Source of the DNA: Hyphomicrobiales bacterium
Lineage (GTDB): Bacteria; Pseudomonadota; Alphaproteobacteria; Rhizobiales; Xanthobacteraceae
Direction: 5' to 3'
DNA length: 33,991 nt
Assembly: GCA_017304555.1 (NCBI GenBank)
Contig: JAFKKS010000167.1
Location: 1 to 33,991 of the forward strand
Shown here: positions 7,500 to 14,365 of the stretch, piece by piece
How positions within the stretch are numbered: the first letter of the stretch is position 1
Layout of the letters: the number at the start of each line of letters is the position of its first letter
The notes under the pieces: generated by a model
Told to the model about the DNA's origin: nothing
The model's input: only the letters and a program-made list of their open reading frames with translations
Databases searched by the model: none
Translations under genes and position numbers: made by a program

Positions 7500-7910
7500 C
7501 CATCCGAGGGGCGTTCGCGAGCGTCACGCGCGCGGGGCGGGGAGCGGTGGCCGGGCGGCGCGTTCGTTGACGCGGACGCCTTCCCGGCGGGCCCAAGTCG
7601 TGTGGTCCCGGCGCGCCTGCTGTCGCGTCGACTTTGGGGCGCTCGGCGGCTTTGGTTTGCGGGCGGCGCCGACTGCCCGGAACGTAAAGGCCGCGCCCCG
7701 CCATCGGTGGATAGGCTCCGCACCCCCGCAAAGGGAGGAGCCTGAAAGGGTCAGTCCACCGGGGGCCACACGGAGCAAGCCCAAGCACACCGCGCGCGGA
7801 ACGCCGGGGTTTCCGGCGCACCGTGGTGACTAAGCCTGTGCACTCGTTCCTTCAAAAACGTGTGCAGGGCTGCGGGGCGTCTGGCGCCCCGGCGTTCCGC
7901 GCGCCCTCGG
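7500..7910. repeat. GC-rich, highly structured non-coding intergenic element
   Basis: No credible protein gene lies here. Open frames exist on both strands but are Arg/Pro/Gly-rich and show no family signature. Nested pairings are clear. Stem 1, CGGTGGA (7705-7711) with TCCACCG (7755-7761), encloses stem 2, AGGCTCC (7713-7719) with GGAGCCT (7737-7743). Further on, a perfect 18-bp inverted repeat (7792-7809 with 7887-7904) closes the 3' part. Its inner half, CGCCGG, can instead pair locally with CCGGCG at 7813-7818. From memory, similar blocks recur in Bradyrhizobium-related genomes, where they are often mis-annotated as proteins; this was not checked. A long structured RNA and a multicopy repeat are both possible. 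Confidence 0.55.
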
Positions 7911-7983
7911 ACTTTTCCGTGGGCAGGACGGCCGCACACCCCGGGCGCGTTCGCGCCGCGGGACGGATTTGGCGTGTTTGCAT

Positions 7984-8125
7984 CCCTCCCCGGAGGGGAG
8001 GGTGGCTCCAAATGAGCGAAGCGAATGAGGAGACGGGTGGGGACAATCGCAGTCTCATCCGAATCGCGAGGAGCCGTCCCCACCCGGCCGGCGCAAGCGC
8101 CGTCCACCCTCCCCTCCGGGGAGGG
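7984..8125. repeat. Mosaic inverted-repeat element, copy 1
   Basis: A perfect 22-bp inverted repeat, 7984-8005 with 8104-8125 (arm core CCCTCCCCGGAGGGGAGGG), encloses about 98 bp that includes GGGTGGGGAC and GTCCCCACCC near the centre. It resembles the short intergenic mosaic repeats of rhizobial genomes. A second copy in the opposite orientation lies at 9089-9214, so the pair brackets the transglycosylase gene. Confidence 0.75.
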
Positions 8126-8258
8126 AGAGGAGGGAAGACGCCGCGCGGCATCGCGGCTGCCACAATTTCGGCCCGGGCGTGCTATTGCTTGCCGGCGCTT
8201 TCCCTGTTCGCCGCGCGCGCGGCCCCTCCCCGCGCCGCTCCAGCCCCGAGGTCCCCGC

Positions 8259-9083
8259 ATGATCGCGCGCATCCGTGCCGCCGCCGCCGTCTCCGTCGCG
8301 CTCACCCTCCCCCTGCTCGGCGCGGCCGTCACACCCGCTTCCGCCGCGCAATGCGGCGGCAGTTTCCAGAATTTCATCGGCGCGTTCTCGCGCGAAGCAG
8401 CAGCGCAGGGCATCTCGCAAGGCGTCATCCAGCAGGCGCTCGGCGGCGTTACCGAGGATCCGAAGGTGCTTGCCTTCGACCGCCGCCAGCGCGGCACCTT
8501 CCGCAAGAGCTTCGAGGACTATGCGCGCACCCGCGTCGGCCCCGCGCGCATCAAGCGCGCCAAGGCGCTGATGGCGCGGCACGCTGCAACGCTCTCGCGC
8601 GTCGAGGCGCGCTTCGGCGTGCCGCGCGAGCTCATCATGGCGATCTGGACGATGGAGACCGACAACGGTGCCGACATGGGCAAGCTGCCGGTGGTGCGCA
8701 CGCTGGCGACGCTCGCGCATGACTGCCGCCGCACCGACCTGTTCCAGACCGAGCTGATGGCGGCGCTGAAGATCGTGCAGCGCCAGGACCTGCCGCTGCG
8801 CGACATGCTCGGCGCTTACGCCGGCGAGATCGGGCAGACGCAGTTCCTGCCGTCGTCGTACATCAAGTACGGCGTCGACTTCGACGGTAACGGGCACGTC
8901 GACCTTCGCCACAGCATCCCGGACGTGCTCGCCTCCACCGCGAACCTGCTCAAGGTCAACGGCTGGAAGAAGGGACAGCCGTTCGGCCTCGGCACCGCGA
9001 ATTTCGAGGTGATGCGCGAGTGGAACCGCTCCGAGGTCTACCGGCAGACGCTGCACTATTTCGCGGGGAAGATCGCGCAGTAG
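8259..9083 (+). CDS. mltB: Lytic murein transglycosylase, MltB/Slt35 type (GH103)
   Basis: 274 residues from ATG 8259 with GAGG upstream; the open frame extends further upstream but there it reads through repeat sequence. Residues 1-30 form a signal peptide (MIARIRAAAAVSVALTLPLL to PASAA), so the enzyme is exported. There is no lipobox, unlike E. coli MltB. The SLT_2 domain follows. The catalytic Glu is E133 in IWTMETDNGADMG, and the family block GEIGQTQFLPSSY is near residues 188-200. A DFDGNGHVDL loop (~207-216) resembles the Ca-binding EF-hand-like loop of Slt35. It cleaves the MurNAc-GlcNAc bond of peptidoglycan, forming 1,6-anhydroMurNAc. This is a host gene, although a prophage remnant lies nearby. 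Inverted copies of one repeat element stand on either side. Confidence 0.88.
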   Translation: MIARIRAAAAVSVALTLPLLGAAVTPASAAQCGGSFQNFIGAFSREAAAQGISQGVIQQALGGVTEDPKVLAFDRRQRGTFRKSFEDYARTRVGPARIKRAKALMARHAATLSRVEARFGVPRELIMAIWTMETDNGADMGKLPVVRTLATLAHDCRRTDLFQTELMAALKIVQRQDLPLRDMLGAYAGEIGQTQFLPSSYIKYGVDFDGNGHVDLRHSIPDVLASTANLLKVNGWKKGQPFGLGTANFEVMREWNRSEVYRQTLHYFAGKIAQ

Positions 9084-9088
9084 CGCGT

Positions 9089-9214
9089 CCCTCCCCGGAG
9101 GGGAGGGTGGACAGCGCGAAGCGCTGGCCGGGTGGGGACAGGTCGTAAAGATTGACCCCACCCGCCTCCTCACGCGCTCCGCTCGCTCGGAGCCACCCTC
9201 CCCTGCGGGGAGGG
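9089..9214. repeat. Mosaic inverted-repeat element, copy 2; likely bidirectional terminator
   Basis: The arms at 9089-9110 and 9193-9214 are the same 22-mer inverted repeat as copy 1, with one mismatch. The interior matches the reverse complement of copy 1 in pieces (GGTGGGGAC, GGCCGGGTGGGG), so this copy is inverted. It fills the gap between the convergent transglycosylase and SRPBCC genes, where a large hairpin could end transcription from both sides. Confidence 0.75.
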
Positions 9215-9221
9215 ATGAGCC

Positions 9222-9728
9222 TCACATCTCTTTCTTGATGTAGGCGACGAGCTGGTCGAGGCAGGTGCCCCAGCCCTGCTCGAAGCCCATGTCCTCATGC
9301 GTCTTGCGGTCGGCTTCGGTCCGGTGCAGCGCGCGCGCGACGTAGCGCGTGCCTTTTCCTTCCGGTTCGAAGGTGAGGATCGCGGTCATCATCCCACACT
9401 CGCCGTCACCCAGCGGCCCGCCGCGCGCCGGCCGATAGCCGGGGCCGAGCATGTCGGTCCAGATCAGGCGCTTGTTCTCGACGATGTCGAGATAGCAGCC
9501 GAGGTTCGGATAATCCTGCCCCTCGGGCGAGCGCATCACGGTGCGGAAGATGCCGCCGGGGCGCAGATCGATCTCGCAGTCGACCGTCGTCCACGGCTTC
9601 GGGCAGAACCACGGCAGCAGATGCTTCGGCGTCGTCCACGCCTTCCACATCAGTTGCGGCGGCACGTCGACGGTGCGCACCATTTCGAGGTCGAGCTTCG
9701 GATCGAATACATCCGGCGGCGTGGTCAT
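9222..9728 (-). CDS. SRPBCC/AHSA1-domain protein
   Basis: 168 residues from ATG 9728, overlapping the stop of the ArsR gene by 4 bp (ATGA); longer starts would sit inside that gene. The protein has the AHSA1 pattern: VRTVDVPPQLMWKAWTTPKHLLPWFCP at the N-terminus, the DLRPGGIFRTVM strand near residue 60, and a C-terminal helix (GWGTCLDQLVAYI). Members bind hydrophobic ligands in a helix-grip pocket; the ligand is unknown. ArsR/AHSA1 pairs are common in soil bacteria and the two genes almost certainly form an operon, with the regulator probably controlling both. No signal peptide. Confidence 0.85.
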   Translation of the reverse strand: MTTPPDVFDPKLDLEMVRTVDVPPQLMWKAWTTPKHLLPWFCPKPWTTVDCEIDLRPGGIFRTVMRSPEGQDYPNLGCYLDIVENKRLIWTDMLGPGYRPARGGPLGDGECGMMTAILTFEPEGKGTRYVARALHRTEADRKTHEDMGFEQGWGTCLDQLVAYIKKEM

Positions 9729-10072
9729 GCGTCGGTCTCCTTGTCCTTGAGTTCCATGAGGTAGGCGTCGAGTTGATCGAGCCGCTTGGTCCAGAAGTCG
9801 CGCTGGCGCTCGAGCCAACGTTCGGCCGCCGTCAGCGATTGCGGCCGCAGTTCACAGGTGCGCACACGCCCGGTTTTGCGTGAGCGGATGAGGCCGCTTT
9901 CCTCCAGCACCTTGAGGTGCTGCAGAAACGTCGGCAGCGCCATGTCGAACGGCTGCGCCAGTTCGCTGACGGACGCCGACCCGCGCCGGCCGAGTCGCTC
10001 CAGCACCGCGCGTCGCGTCGGATCCGCGAGAGCGTGGAAGGTGTCGTCGAGGTGCGGTTGATAGTTAGTCAT
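9725..10072 (-). CDS. ArsR-family winged-helix transcriptional repressor
   Basis: 115 residues. The ArsR HTH signature is complete: DDTFHALADPTRRAVLERL near residues 9-27, SVSELAQPFDMALPTFLQHL as the recognition helix (~34-53), LKVLEESGLIRSRKTGRVRT as the wing. The Cys pairs of metal-sensing ArsR/SmtB proteins are absent; only one Cys (in RTCELRP) is present. It therefore belongs to the metal-independent SdpR/YdfF-like group often paired with AHSA1 proteins. A perfect inverted repeat overlaps its start codon (10057-10088), pointing to autorepression of the operon. Confidence 0.9.
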   Translation of the reverse strand: MTNYQPHLDDTFHALADPTRRAVLERLGRRGSASVSELAQPFDMALPTFLQHLKVLEESGLIRSRKTGRVRTCELRPQSLTAAERWLERQRDFWTKRLDQLDAYLMELKDKETDA

Positions 10073-10088
10073 TTACCTAACTATCAAC
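10057..10088 (-). promoter_or_regulatory. ArsR operator: perfect 12-bp inverted repeat over the start codon
   Basis: GTTGATAGTTAG (10057-10068) and CTAACTATCAAC (10077-10088) are exact reverse complements with an 8-bp spacer that contains the ATG (10070-10072). Half of the site lies in codons 2-6 of the regulator gene. Both size and symmetry suit an ArsR dimer, and bound protein would block transcription or early elongation. Confidence 0.75.
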
Positions 10089-10131
10089 GCAGCGCTTCGC
10101 GATGTCAACCCCGCATCTCAAGAAGGGGAAA

Positions 10132-11316
10132 TCAGGCGTCGGACTTCATCAGTCCGGCAGCGCGCAACGCCTTGGCAATGACCGCGCCGACATCGAAGCC
10201 GCGCGGCGGTGGCGGCGCGGATGACAGCATCGCGGATTTCGTTTGCACGGCCTTCGCCGATGCCGCGGACACCGCTTCGGTGAGGCCGAAGAATTTCGCG
10301 ATGAGGTACGATGACGAGATGCCCGCCTCGAGAAGAAACGGGCCCGCTACGCCGTAAGCAATGTCAGAGTCCGGCCTCACGGCCTTGGTCGACAGCGGCA
10401 CGCCGTGCGCCATATCCGTGATCGTATAGGACTCGATCACACGCTCGCCGGCGGCATCGCGCCAGACCTCATGCGGAAACCCGTCGACCATGTCGGTGTG
10501 CCCATTCGCTGGATCCAGGCCGTGCACGTTCGCCCACTGCTTGACGATCTCATGCGCGTTCGACGGCACCACGGTCGCGTCGGCGCTGCCGTGCCACACG
10601 GAGACGCGCGGCCACCGTCCGCGATACGGAAAGACGGCGCGCACATGGTCGCCCCATTCCGCCGCCGTGTGCGTGCGGCCTTGGAACATCGCCTCGAACG
10701 CCTGCTGCACATTGCCCGCTGCGCCGTACGGCAGGCCGGCGATGATGGCGCCCGCGGTGAACACGTCCGGATAGGTCGCAAGCATCACCGATGTCATGGC
10801 GCCGCCTGCGGAGAGGCCGGTAATGAACACCCGCTTCCGATCGATTCCGTATGTGACGATCGCGTGCTCGACCATCGCGCGGATCGAGGCCGCCTCGCCG
10901 CGGCCGCGCGTCGTGTCGCCCGGCAAGAACCAGTTGAAGCAAGCCTTGGGGTTGTTCACCGCCCGCTGCTGCGGCGCCAGCACGACAAAGCCGTAACGGT
11001 CGGCGAGCGCCGACCATCCGGTGCCGAAATCATAGCCTGCGGCGGTCTGTGCGCAGCCGTGCAGGATGACGACCAGCGCGGGAGAAGAAGGCAAGTGCGC
11101 AGGCGCGTGGACGAACATCTGCAATCCACCCGGGTTGGCACCGAAGTCCGTCACTTCCGTCAGGCGTCCAGCGTCACGGAAAACGCCGAGCCGGGCCTCG
11201 CCGAGAGCATCGGCCAGTCCGGCAGGGGTCGGAAAAGCCGAAATATCGCGCATCAGTTCGCGCCAACGGCGGCGCTGGGCGGCAAGGCTGTGGAGGGTCG
11301 GTCCGAGACGGGGCAT
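10132..11316 (-). CDS. PHB depolymerase-family esterase (alpha/beta hydrolase)
   Basis: 394 residues; ATG 11316 with GAGG 9 nt upstream. The fold is clear: oxyanion-hole strand LVVILHGCAQTA (residues 81-92), lipase box GLSAGG with Ser169, the acid in WHGSADATVVP, and His in DMAHGVPL. This is the esterase/PHB-depolymerase group (LpqC/FaeC-like), hydrolysing ester bonds of short polyesters, acetylxylan or feruloyl groups. No signal peptide is seen; the N-terminus is basic and helical, so a cytoplasmic location is likely. The last ~60 residues (LIAKFFGLTEAVSAASAKAV onwards, with a PPPPRG linker) look like an added C-terminal tail. It stands alone, 59 bp upstream of the ArsR gene start on the same strand. 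Confidence 0.85.
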   Translation of the reverse strand: MPRLGPTLHSLAAQRRRWRELMRDISAFPTPAGLADALGEARLGVFRDAGRLTEVTDFGANPGGLQMFVHAPAHLPSSPALVVILHGCAQTAAGYDFGTGWSALADRYGFVVLAPQQRAVNNPKACFNWFLPGDTTRGRGEAASIRAMVEHAIVTYGIDRKRVFITGLSAGGAMTSVMLATYPDVFTAGAIIAGLPYGAAGNVQQAFEAMFQGRTHTAAEWGDHVRAVFPYRGRWPRVSVWHGSADATVVPSNAHEIVKQWANVHGLDPANGHTDMVDGFPHEVWRDAAGERVIESYTITDMAHGVPLSTKAVRPDSDIAYGVAGPFLLEAGISSSYLIAKFFGLTEAVSAASAKAVQTKSAMLSSAPPPPRGFDVGAVIAKALRAAGLMKSDA

Positions 11317-11450
11317 GTCTTTTCCTCGTTATTGATCGCCGGCTCGGGCGGCACATGGGACATTTGGTGCCCACCCTAACGTCGCCACGAGCGATAGGTT
11401 GCTGCGCGCGCACAAATTTTGTTGCAACGCAGCATTCCGACAACGGTATC

Positions 11451-11482
11451 CTGGGTAGACCCCGGCGAGGGAAGCCACCCAG
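11451..11482 (-). terminator. Weak hairpin downstream of the secreted orphan gene
   Basis: CTGGGT (11451-11456) pairs with ACCCAG (11477-11482) across a 20-nt loop, flanked by two copies of ACGGTATCC. There is no T-run, so it is a poor intrinsic terminator; the position 25 bp after the stop of the 11506-12159 gene is its main support. Confidence 0.25.
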
Positions 11483-11505
11483 CGACGGTATCCGGCTGAT
11501 GCTTA

Positions 11506-12159
11506 TTAGAACTGCCGCTTGAAGCTGGCGCCGAAGCGGCGGTCGAGGCTGCCGTCATCACCACCGCTGACCGCGGCGTTGAACTCGACCCCGCCGAAAA
11601 GCTTCTGGGCGGCGCTAAGGGTGGCGGTCGACGTCGCGCCGGAGGCGAGCGTCGTTCCGGCGGAGAATGTCGTCTCGGTCGGCAGCACCAGGCTCACCGC
11701 ACCGCCGCTGCTGACGCTTTCGCCAGACGCCGCGCCGGGCGCGGCGCTTTGCGTGACGCCGTAGCTGTTCTCGATCTTCAGCGTGACGCCATGCGCCAGT
11801 GGCACGGCGCGCCCGAAGGTCGTGGCAAGTGTGCGTTCCCGCGCCAGCGGATCAACGCGCGCGTCGAGCGCGCCCTTCTCCCATAGGGGCAGGAGCGACG
11901 ACGGCAGCTTCAGCCGCGCCCAGGCGGCGCCGCCACCCGCTTCCTGCATACCGGGCACATAGGGGTTGTCGCCAACGCACGAGAAGTCGGCCCCGACCTT
12001 CGCTTCCCATTGGGTCGGCAGCGCATAGGAGAGATTGTACGAGGCGGAACCGTCGATGTTCTCAGTGCGGGAAATCTGTTTCGGCGCACTCTGTTCGGCG
12101 TGCGCGGATATGGCCGTCCCAAGAATCAGGCCCACGACCAGCAGAGGAGATTTCGGCAT
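11506..12159 (-). CDS. Secreted hypothetical protein, probably outer-membrane beta-strand rich
   Basis: 217 residues from ATG 12159 with GAGGTGG upstream. Longer frames upstream lack a plausible start context. A clear signal peptide covers residues 1-22 (MPKSPLLVVGLILGTAISAHA, then EQ). The mature part alternates short polar/apolar strands rich in Ser, Thr, Gly and Ala (SASYNLSYALPTQWEAKVGAD; TTFSAGTTLASGATSTATL) and ends with RRFGASFKRQF, a terminal aromatic as in outer-membrane beta-barrels. No family is recognised. There is one Cys. A small barrel or porin-like role is an inference from pattern only. Confidence 0.65.
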   Translation of the reverse strand: MPKSPLLVVGLILGTAISAHAEQSAPKQISRTENIDGSASYNLSYALPTQWEAKVGADFSCVGDNPYVPGMQEAGGGAAWARLKLPSSLLPLWEKGALDARVDPLARERTLATTFGRAVPLAHGVTLKIENSYGVTQSAAPGAASGESVSSGGAVSLVLPTETTFSAGTTLASGATSTATLSAAQKLFGGVEFNAAVSGGDDGSLDRRFGASFKRQF

Positions 12160-12346
12160 TCCACCTCGAAGACGGTTCGCAACGACATTGGCGTCACGAT
12201 GATCGAGGCCGCAAGTTAAGCGATTCTTGCCGCACCGCAATATCCAATAACAAATTGATGATAATGGTATAATAACGCCACAGACGCACCGTGCTGCGCA
12301 CCTTCTTGCGCCGCAGCAAGAGCGCCGCGCAGGGACAGCAAGGAGT

Positions 12347-12973
12347 TCAGGCGCCCCCGCGCTCCACCGCCAACGCCCGCTGCACGGCCGGACGCTCGTG
12401 CATGCGCGCACGGTGCGCGCTCACCAGCGGCACGCTGGCGGGGTCGATGCCATCCGCCTCCAGCCACTGCGCCAGCGTGAAGAGGTAAGGATCGCAGACC
12501 GTATAGCGCTCGCCCATCACCCACGGGCCGGCGAACATGTGGCGCTCGATCAGCGCATACCCCTCGCCCACCGACTGCGGAACCTTGCGCTGCATGGACG
12601 CGATCGCGGCCGGATCGTCCGCCCAACGAGAGCCGCGCATGCGGTGCGCGTGCGCGACATGAAGCGACGAGCACAGGAAACTGTTGAACGCCTGCACCTG
12701 CGCGAACGCGAACGGATCATCGAGCGGCATCAGTTGGGCGGCCGGAACGCTCTGCGCGATGAAGGCAAGCATCGCCGGCGTTTCGGTCAGTATGCCGCGC
12801 TCCGTCACCAGCGCGGGCACGCGCCCTTTCGGATTGATCGCAAGATAGTCTGGCTGGCGCTGTTCCTCCTTGGCAAAGCTGAGGCGGACGGGGCGATAAG
12901 GCACGCCTGCCTCCTCCATCGTGATCATGGTGGCGAGCGAGCAGGTGCCTGGGGCGAAATAGAACGTGATCAT
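12347..12973 (-). CDS. Glutathione S-transferase family protein
   Basis: 208 residues, ATG 12973. The N-terminal thioredoxin-like domain reads FYFAPGTCSLATMITMEEAG (the S/C region that activates glutathione in the bacterial beta class), then NPKGRVPALV with the cis-Pro and LTETPAML with the glutathione-binding Glu/Thr pair. The C-terminal helical domain includes HMFAGPWVMGERYTVCDPYLF, the conserved N-capping/Asp motif. Predicted soluble; detoxification by glutathione conjugation is the family role, substrate unknown. It is divergent from the SDR gene, leaving a 111-bp shared upstream region. Confidence 0.85.
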   Translation of the reverse strand: MITFYFAPGTCSLATMITMEEAGVPYRPVRLSFAKEEQRQPDYLAINPKGRVPALVTERGILTETPAMLAFIAQSVPAAQLMPLDDPFAFAQVQAFNSFLCSSLHVAHAHRMRGSRWADDPAAIASMQRKVPQSVGEGYALIERHMFAGPWVMGERYTVCDPYLFTLAQWLEADGIDPASVPLVSAHRARMHERPAVQRALAVERGGA

Positions 12974-13084
12974 GTGCAGAGCTTATCCCGCGCCGCGCAT
13001 AGCGGCGATGAATTGTTTGCGTGCATCAATGACGGGTAATGATGAGAGGCGCCTAAAGGCGATCGAAGAGAAAAGGAGAGACGG

Positions 13085-13879
13085 ATGGACGTTCGCATGG
13101 ATGGCCGCGTGGCCGTGATCACAGGCGCGAGCAAAGGGCTTGGCTTCGCCATGGCCAAAGAGTTCGCGGCATCGGGCGCGTCGGTCGCGATGCTGGCGCG
13201 CAGCCCGGATACGCTGGCCGTGGCGAAGGCTGAGGTTGCGAAGCTGGCCGGAAAGGGCGCCAAGATCGAGGGCTACTCTTGCGACGTCGCCAAGGCGCAG
13301 CCGATCGCCGACACTTTCGCGACGATCATCCGCGATTTCGGCAAGGTGGACATCGTCGTCAACAATGCCGGCATCAGCCACGCCAAGTCGTTCGAGACGG
13401 TGACCGACGAAGACTGGCAGGGCGATCTCGACCTCAAGCTGTTCGCCGCGATCCGCATGATCCGACTCGCCCTGCCCGGCATGCGCGAACGTCGCTGGGG
13501 CCGCATCGTCAACGTCCTCAACATCGGCTCCAAAGCACCCGCCGCCAATTCGACGCCGACGAGCGTCAGCCGCGCCGCCGGCCTGGCACTCACCAAAGCC
13601 TTGTCGAAGGAACACGCGAAGGACAACATCCTCGTCAACGCCATGCTGGTCGGGCTGATCGAGAGCGACCAGTGGCAGCGCCGTCACAAGACGCATGGCG
13701 ACAATCAAAGCTACGCGCAGTTTCTCGAAGGCATGGCGAAGGATCGCAATATCCCGCTCGGCCGCATGGGCAGGGCGGAAGAGTTCGCGCGCATGGCGTG
13801 CTTCCTCTGCTCCGACGCCGCCTCGTTCATCAGCGGCGTCGCCATCAATGTCGACGGCGGCGCGAGCCCGGTCGTGTGA
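13085..13879 (+). CDS. SDR-family protein with degenerate catalytic residues
   Basis: 264 residues; ATG 13085 behind AAGGAG. Cofactor binding is intact: TGASKGLG (13-20), CDVAK, and NNAG (93-96). The active site is not. At the Tyr-x-x-x-Lys position the sequence is T159-S-V-S-R163, so the catalytic Tyr is Thr and the Lys is Arg. The Asn normally in the VN-L motif appears to be Lys118. Ser149 may be the usual serine after a small deletion (NIGSKAPAANSTPTSVSR). The C-terminal INVDGGASPVV is typical of beta-oxoacyl-reductase-like SDRs. It may bind NAD(P) without classical chemistry, or use different residues. I recall similar TS-SR motifs in other rhizobial SDRs, so this may be a conserved subfamily. 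Confidence 0.8.
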   Translation: MDVRMDGRVAVITGASKGLGFAMAKEFAASGASVAMLARSPDTLAVAKAEVAKLAGKGAKIEGYSCDVAKAQPIADTFATIIRDFGKVDIVVNNAGISHAKSFETVTDEDWQGDLDLKLFAAIRMIRLALPGMRERRWGRIVNVLNIGSKAPAANSTPTSVSRAAGLALTKALSKEHAKDNILVNAMLVGLIESDQWQRRHKTHGDNQSYAQFLEGMAKDRNIPLGRMGRAEEFARMACFLCSDAASFISGVAINVDGGASPVV

Positions 13880-13959
13880 TCGATGATGCGCGTGACGCGC
13901 CGCGTCAGGGCCTTATTCAACTGCGTTAAATCAGACTCGCCGCTCTTCTTATTGTTAGG

Positions 13960-14028
13960 GCATGATCTTTTCCGAAAACCGGTTCCATCCTCGGATCGCG
14001 TCCGAGGACATGCTTTTCGGGATCATGC
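13960..14028. repeat. Nested palindromic intergenic repeat
   Basis: Three nested pairings form one long cruciform: GCATGATC (13960-13967) with GATCATGC (14021-14028), CCGAAAA (13972-13978) with TTTTCGG (14014-14020), and CCTCGGA (13989-13995) with TCCGAGG (14001-14007). This GATCATGC/CCGAAAA core is, from general knowledge, a very common dispersed repeat in rhizobial genomes. It lies between convergent genes and may also end transcription. Confidence 0.75.
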
Positions 14029-14029
14029 G

Positions 14030-14317
14030 CTAATGCGGCGCGGGGCCGAGGGGTGGCGGCATGCGGTGCAGAAAGGTGATTGTCGCGAAAGCGCCAAGCC
14101 AAGAGCCCGCTGCTGCGAAAACGACGTAGACCCAATTGTTGGTGTAGCTGATCACCGCGAACGACGAGAGCAGATACCAGAGGCTGCTCCAGTTCGCCGC
14201 CGGGATGCGCTTGCGGGCGACGACGGCGGCCGTGAACATGACATAAGCGGCGTCCGTCGTCGCGGTGGCGAGGAGAACGCCGACCGCGATCAGCGGATCG
14301 ATCTGCAGAAATCCCAT
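14030..14317 (-). CDS. Small integral membrane protein, three predicted TM helices
   Basis: 95 residues; ATG 14317 with AAGGA upstream. Hydrophobic segments at about 7-32 (IDPLIAVGVLLATATTDAAYV), 43-60 (SSLWYLLSSFAVISYT) and 61-82 (NNWVYVVFAAAGSWLGAFATI) suggest three helices, separated by a basic VARKRIP loop. No family is assigned with certainty. It lies 48 bp upstream of the stop of the diguanylate cyclase gene, on the same strand and downstream of it, so co-transcription with the cyclase is possible. Confidence 0.65.
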   Translation of the reverse strand: MGFLQIDPLIAVGVLLATATTDAAYVMFTAAVVARKRIPAANWSSLWYLLSSFAVISYTNNWVYVVFAAAGSWLGAFATITFLHRMPPPLGPAPH

Positions 14318-14365
14318 GGAGTCTGGTCCTTTGGCGACGGGCCGCGGCGCGGCTGTTCCCGCCGC

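Noticed and set aside
7474-7833. Open frame of ~119 codons on the plus strand in the long intergenic stretch, and overlapping minus-strand frames of similar length
   Set aside because: Arg/Pro/Gly-rich product without any motif, no ribosome binding site and coincidence with strong inverted repeats; better read as a non-coding repeat.
12268-12273. TATAAT on the plus strand upstream of the GST/secreted protein region
   Set aside because: Both flanking genes run on the minus strand and no -35 box is spaced correctly; the stretch is just AT-rich.
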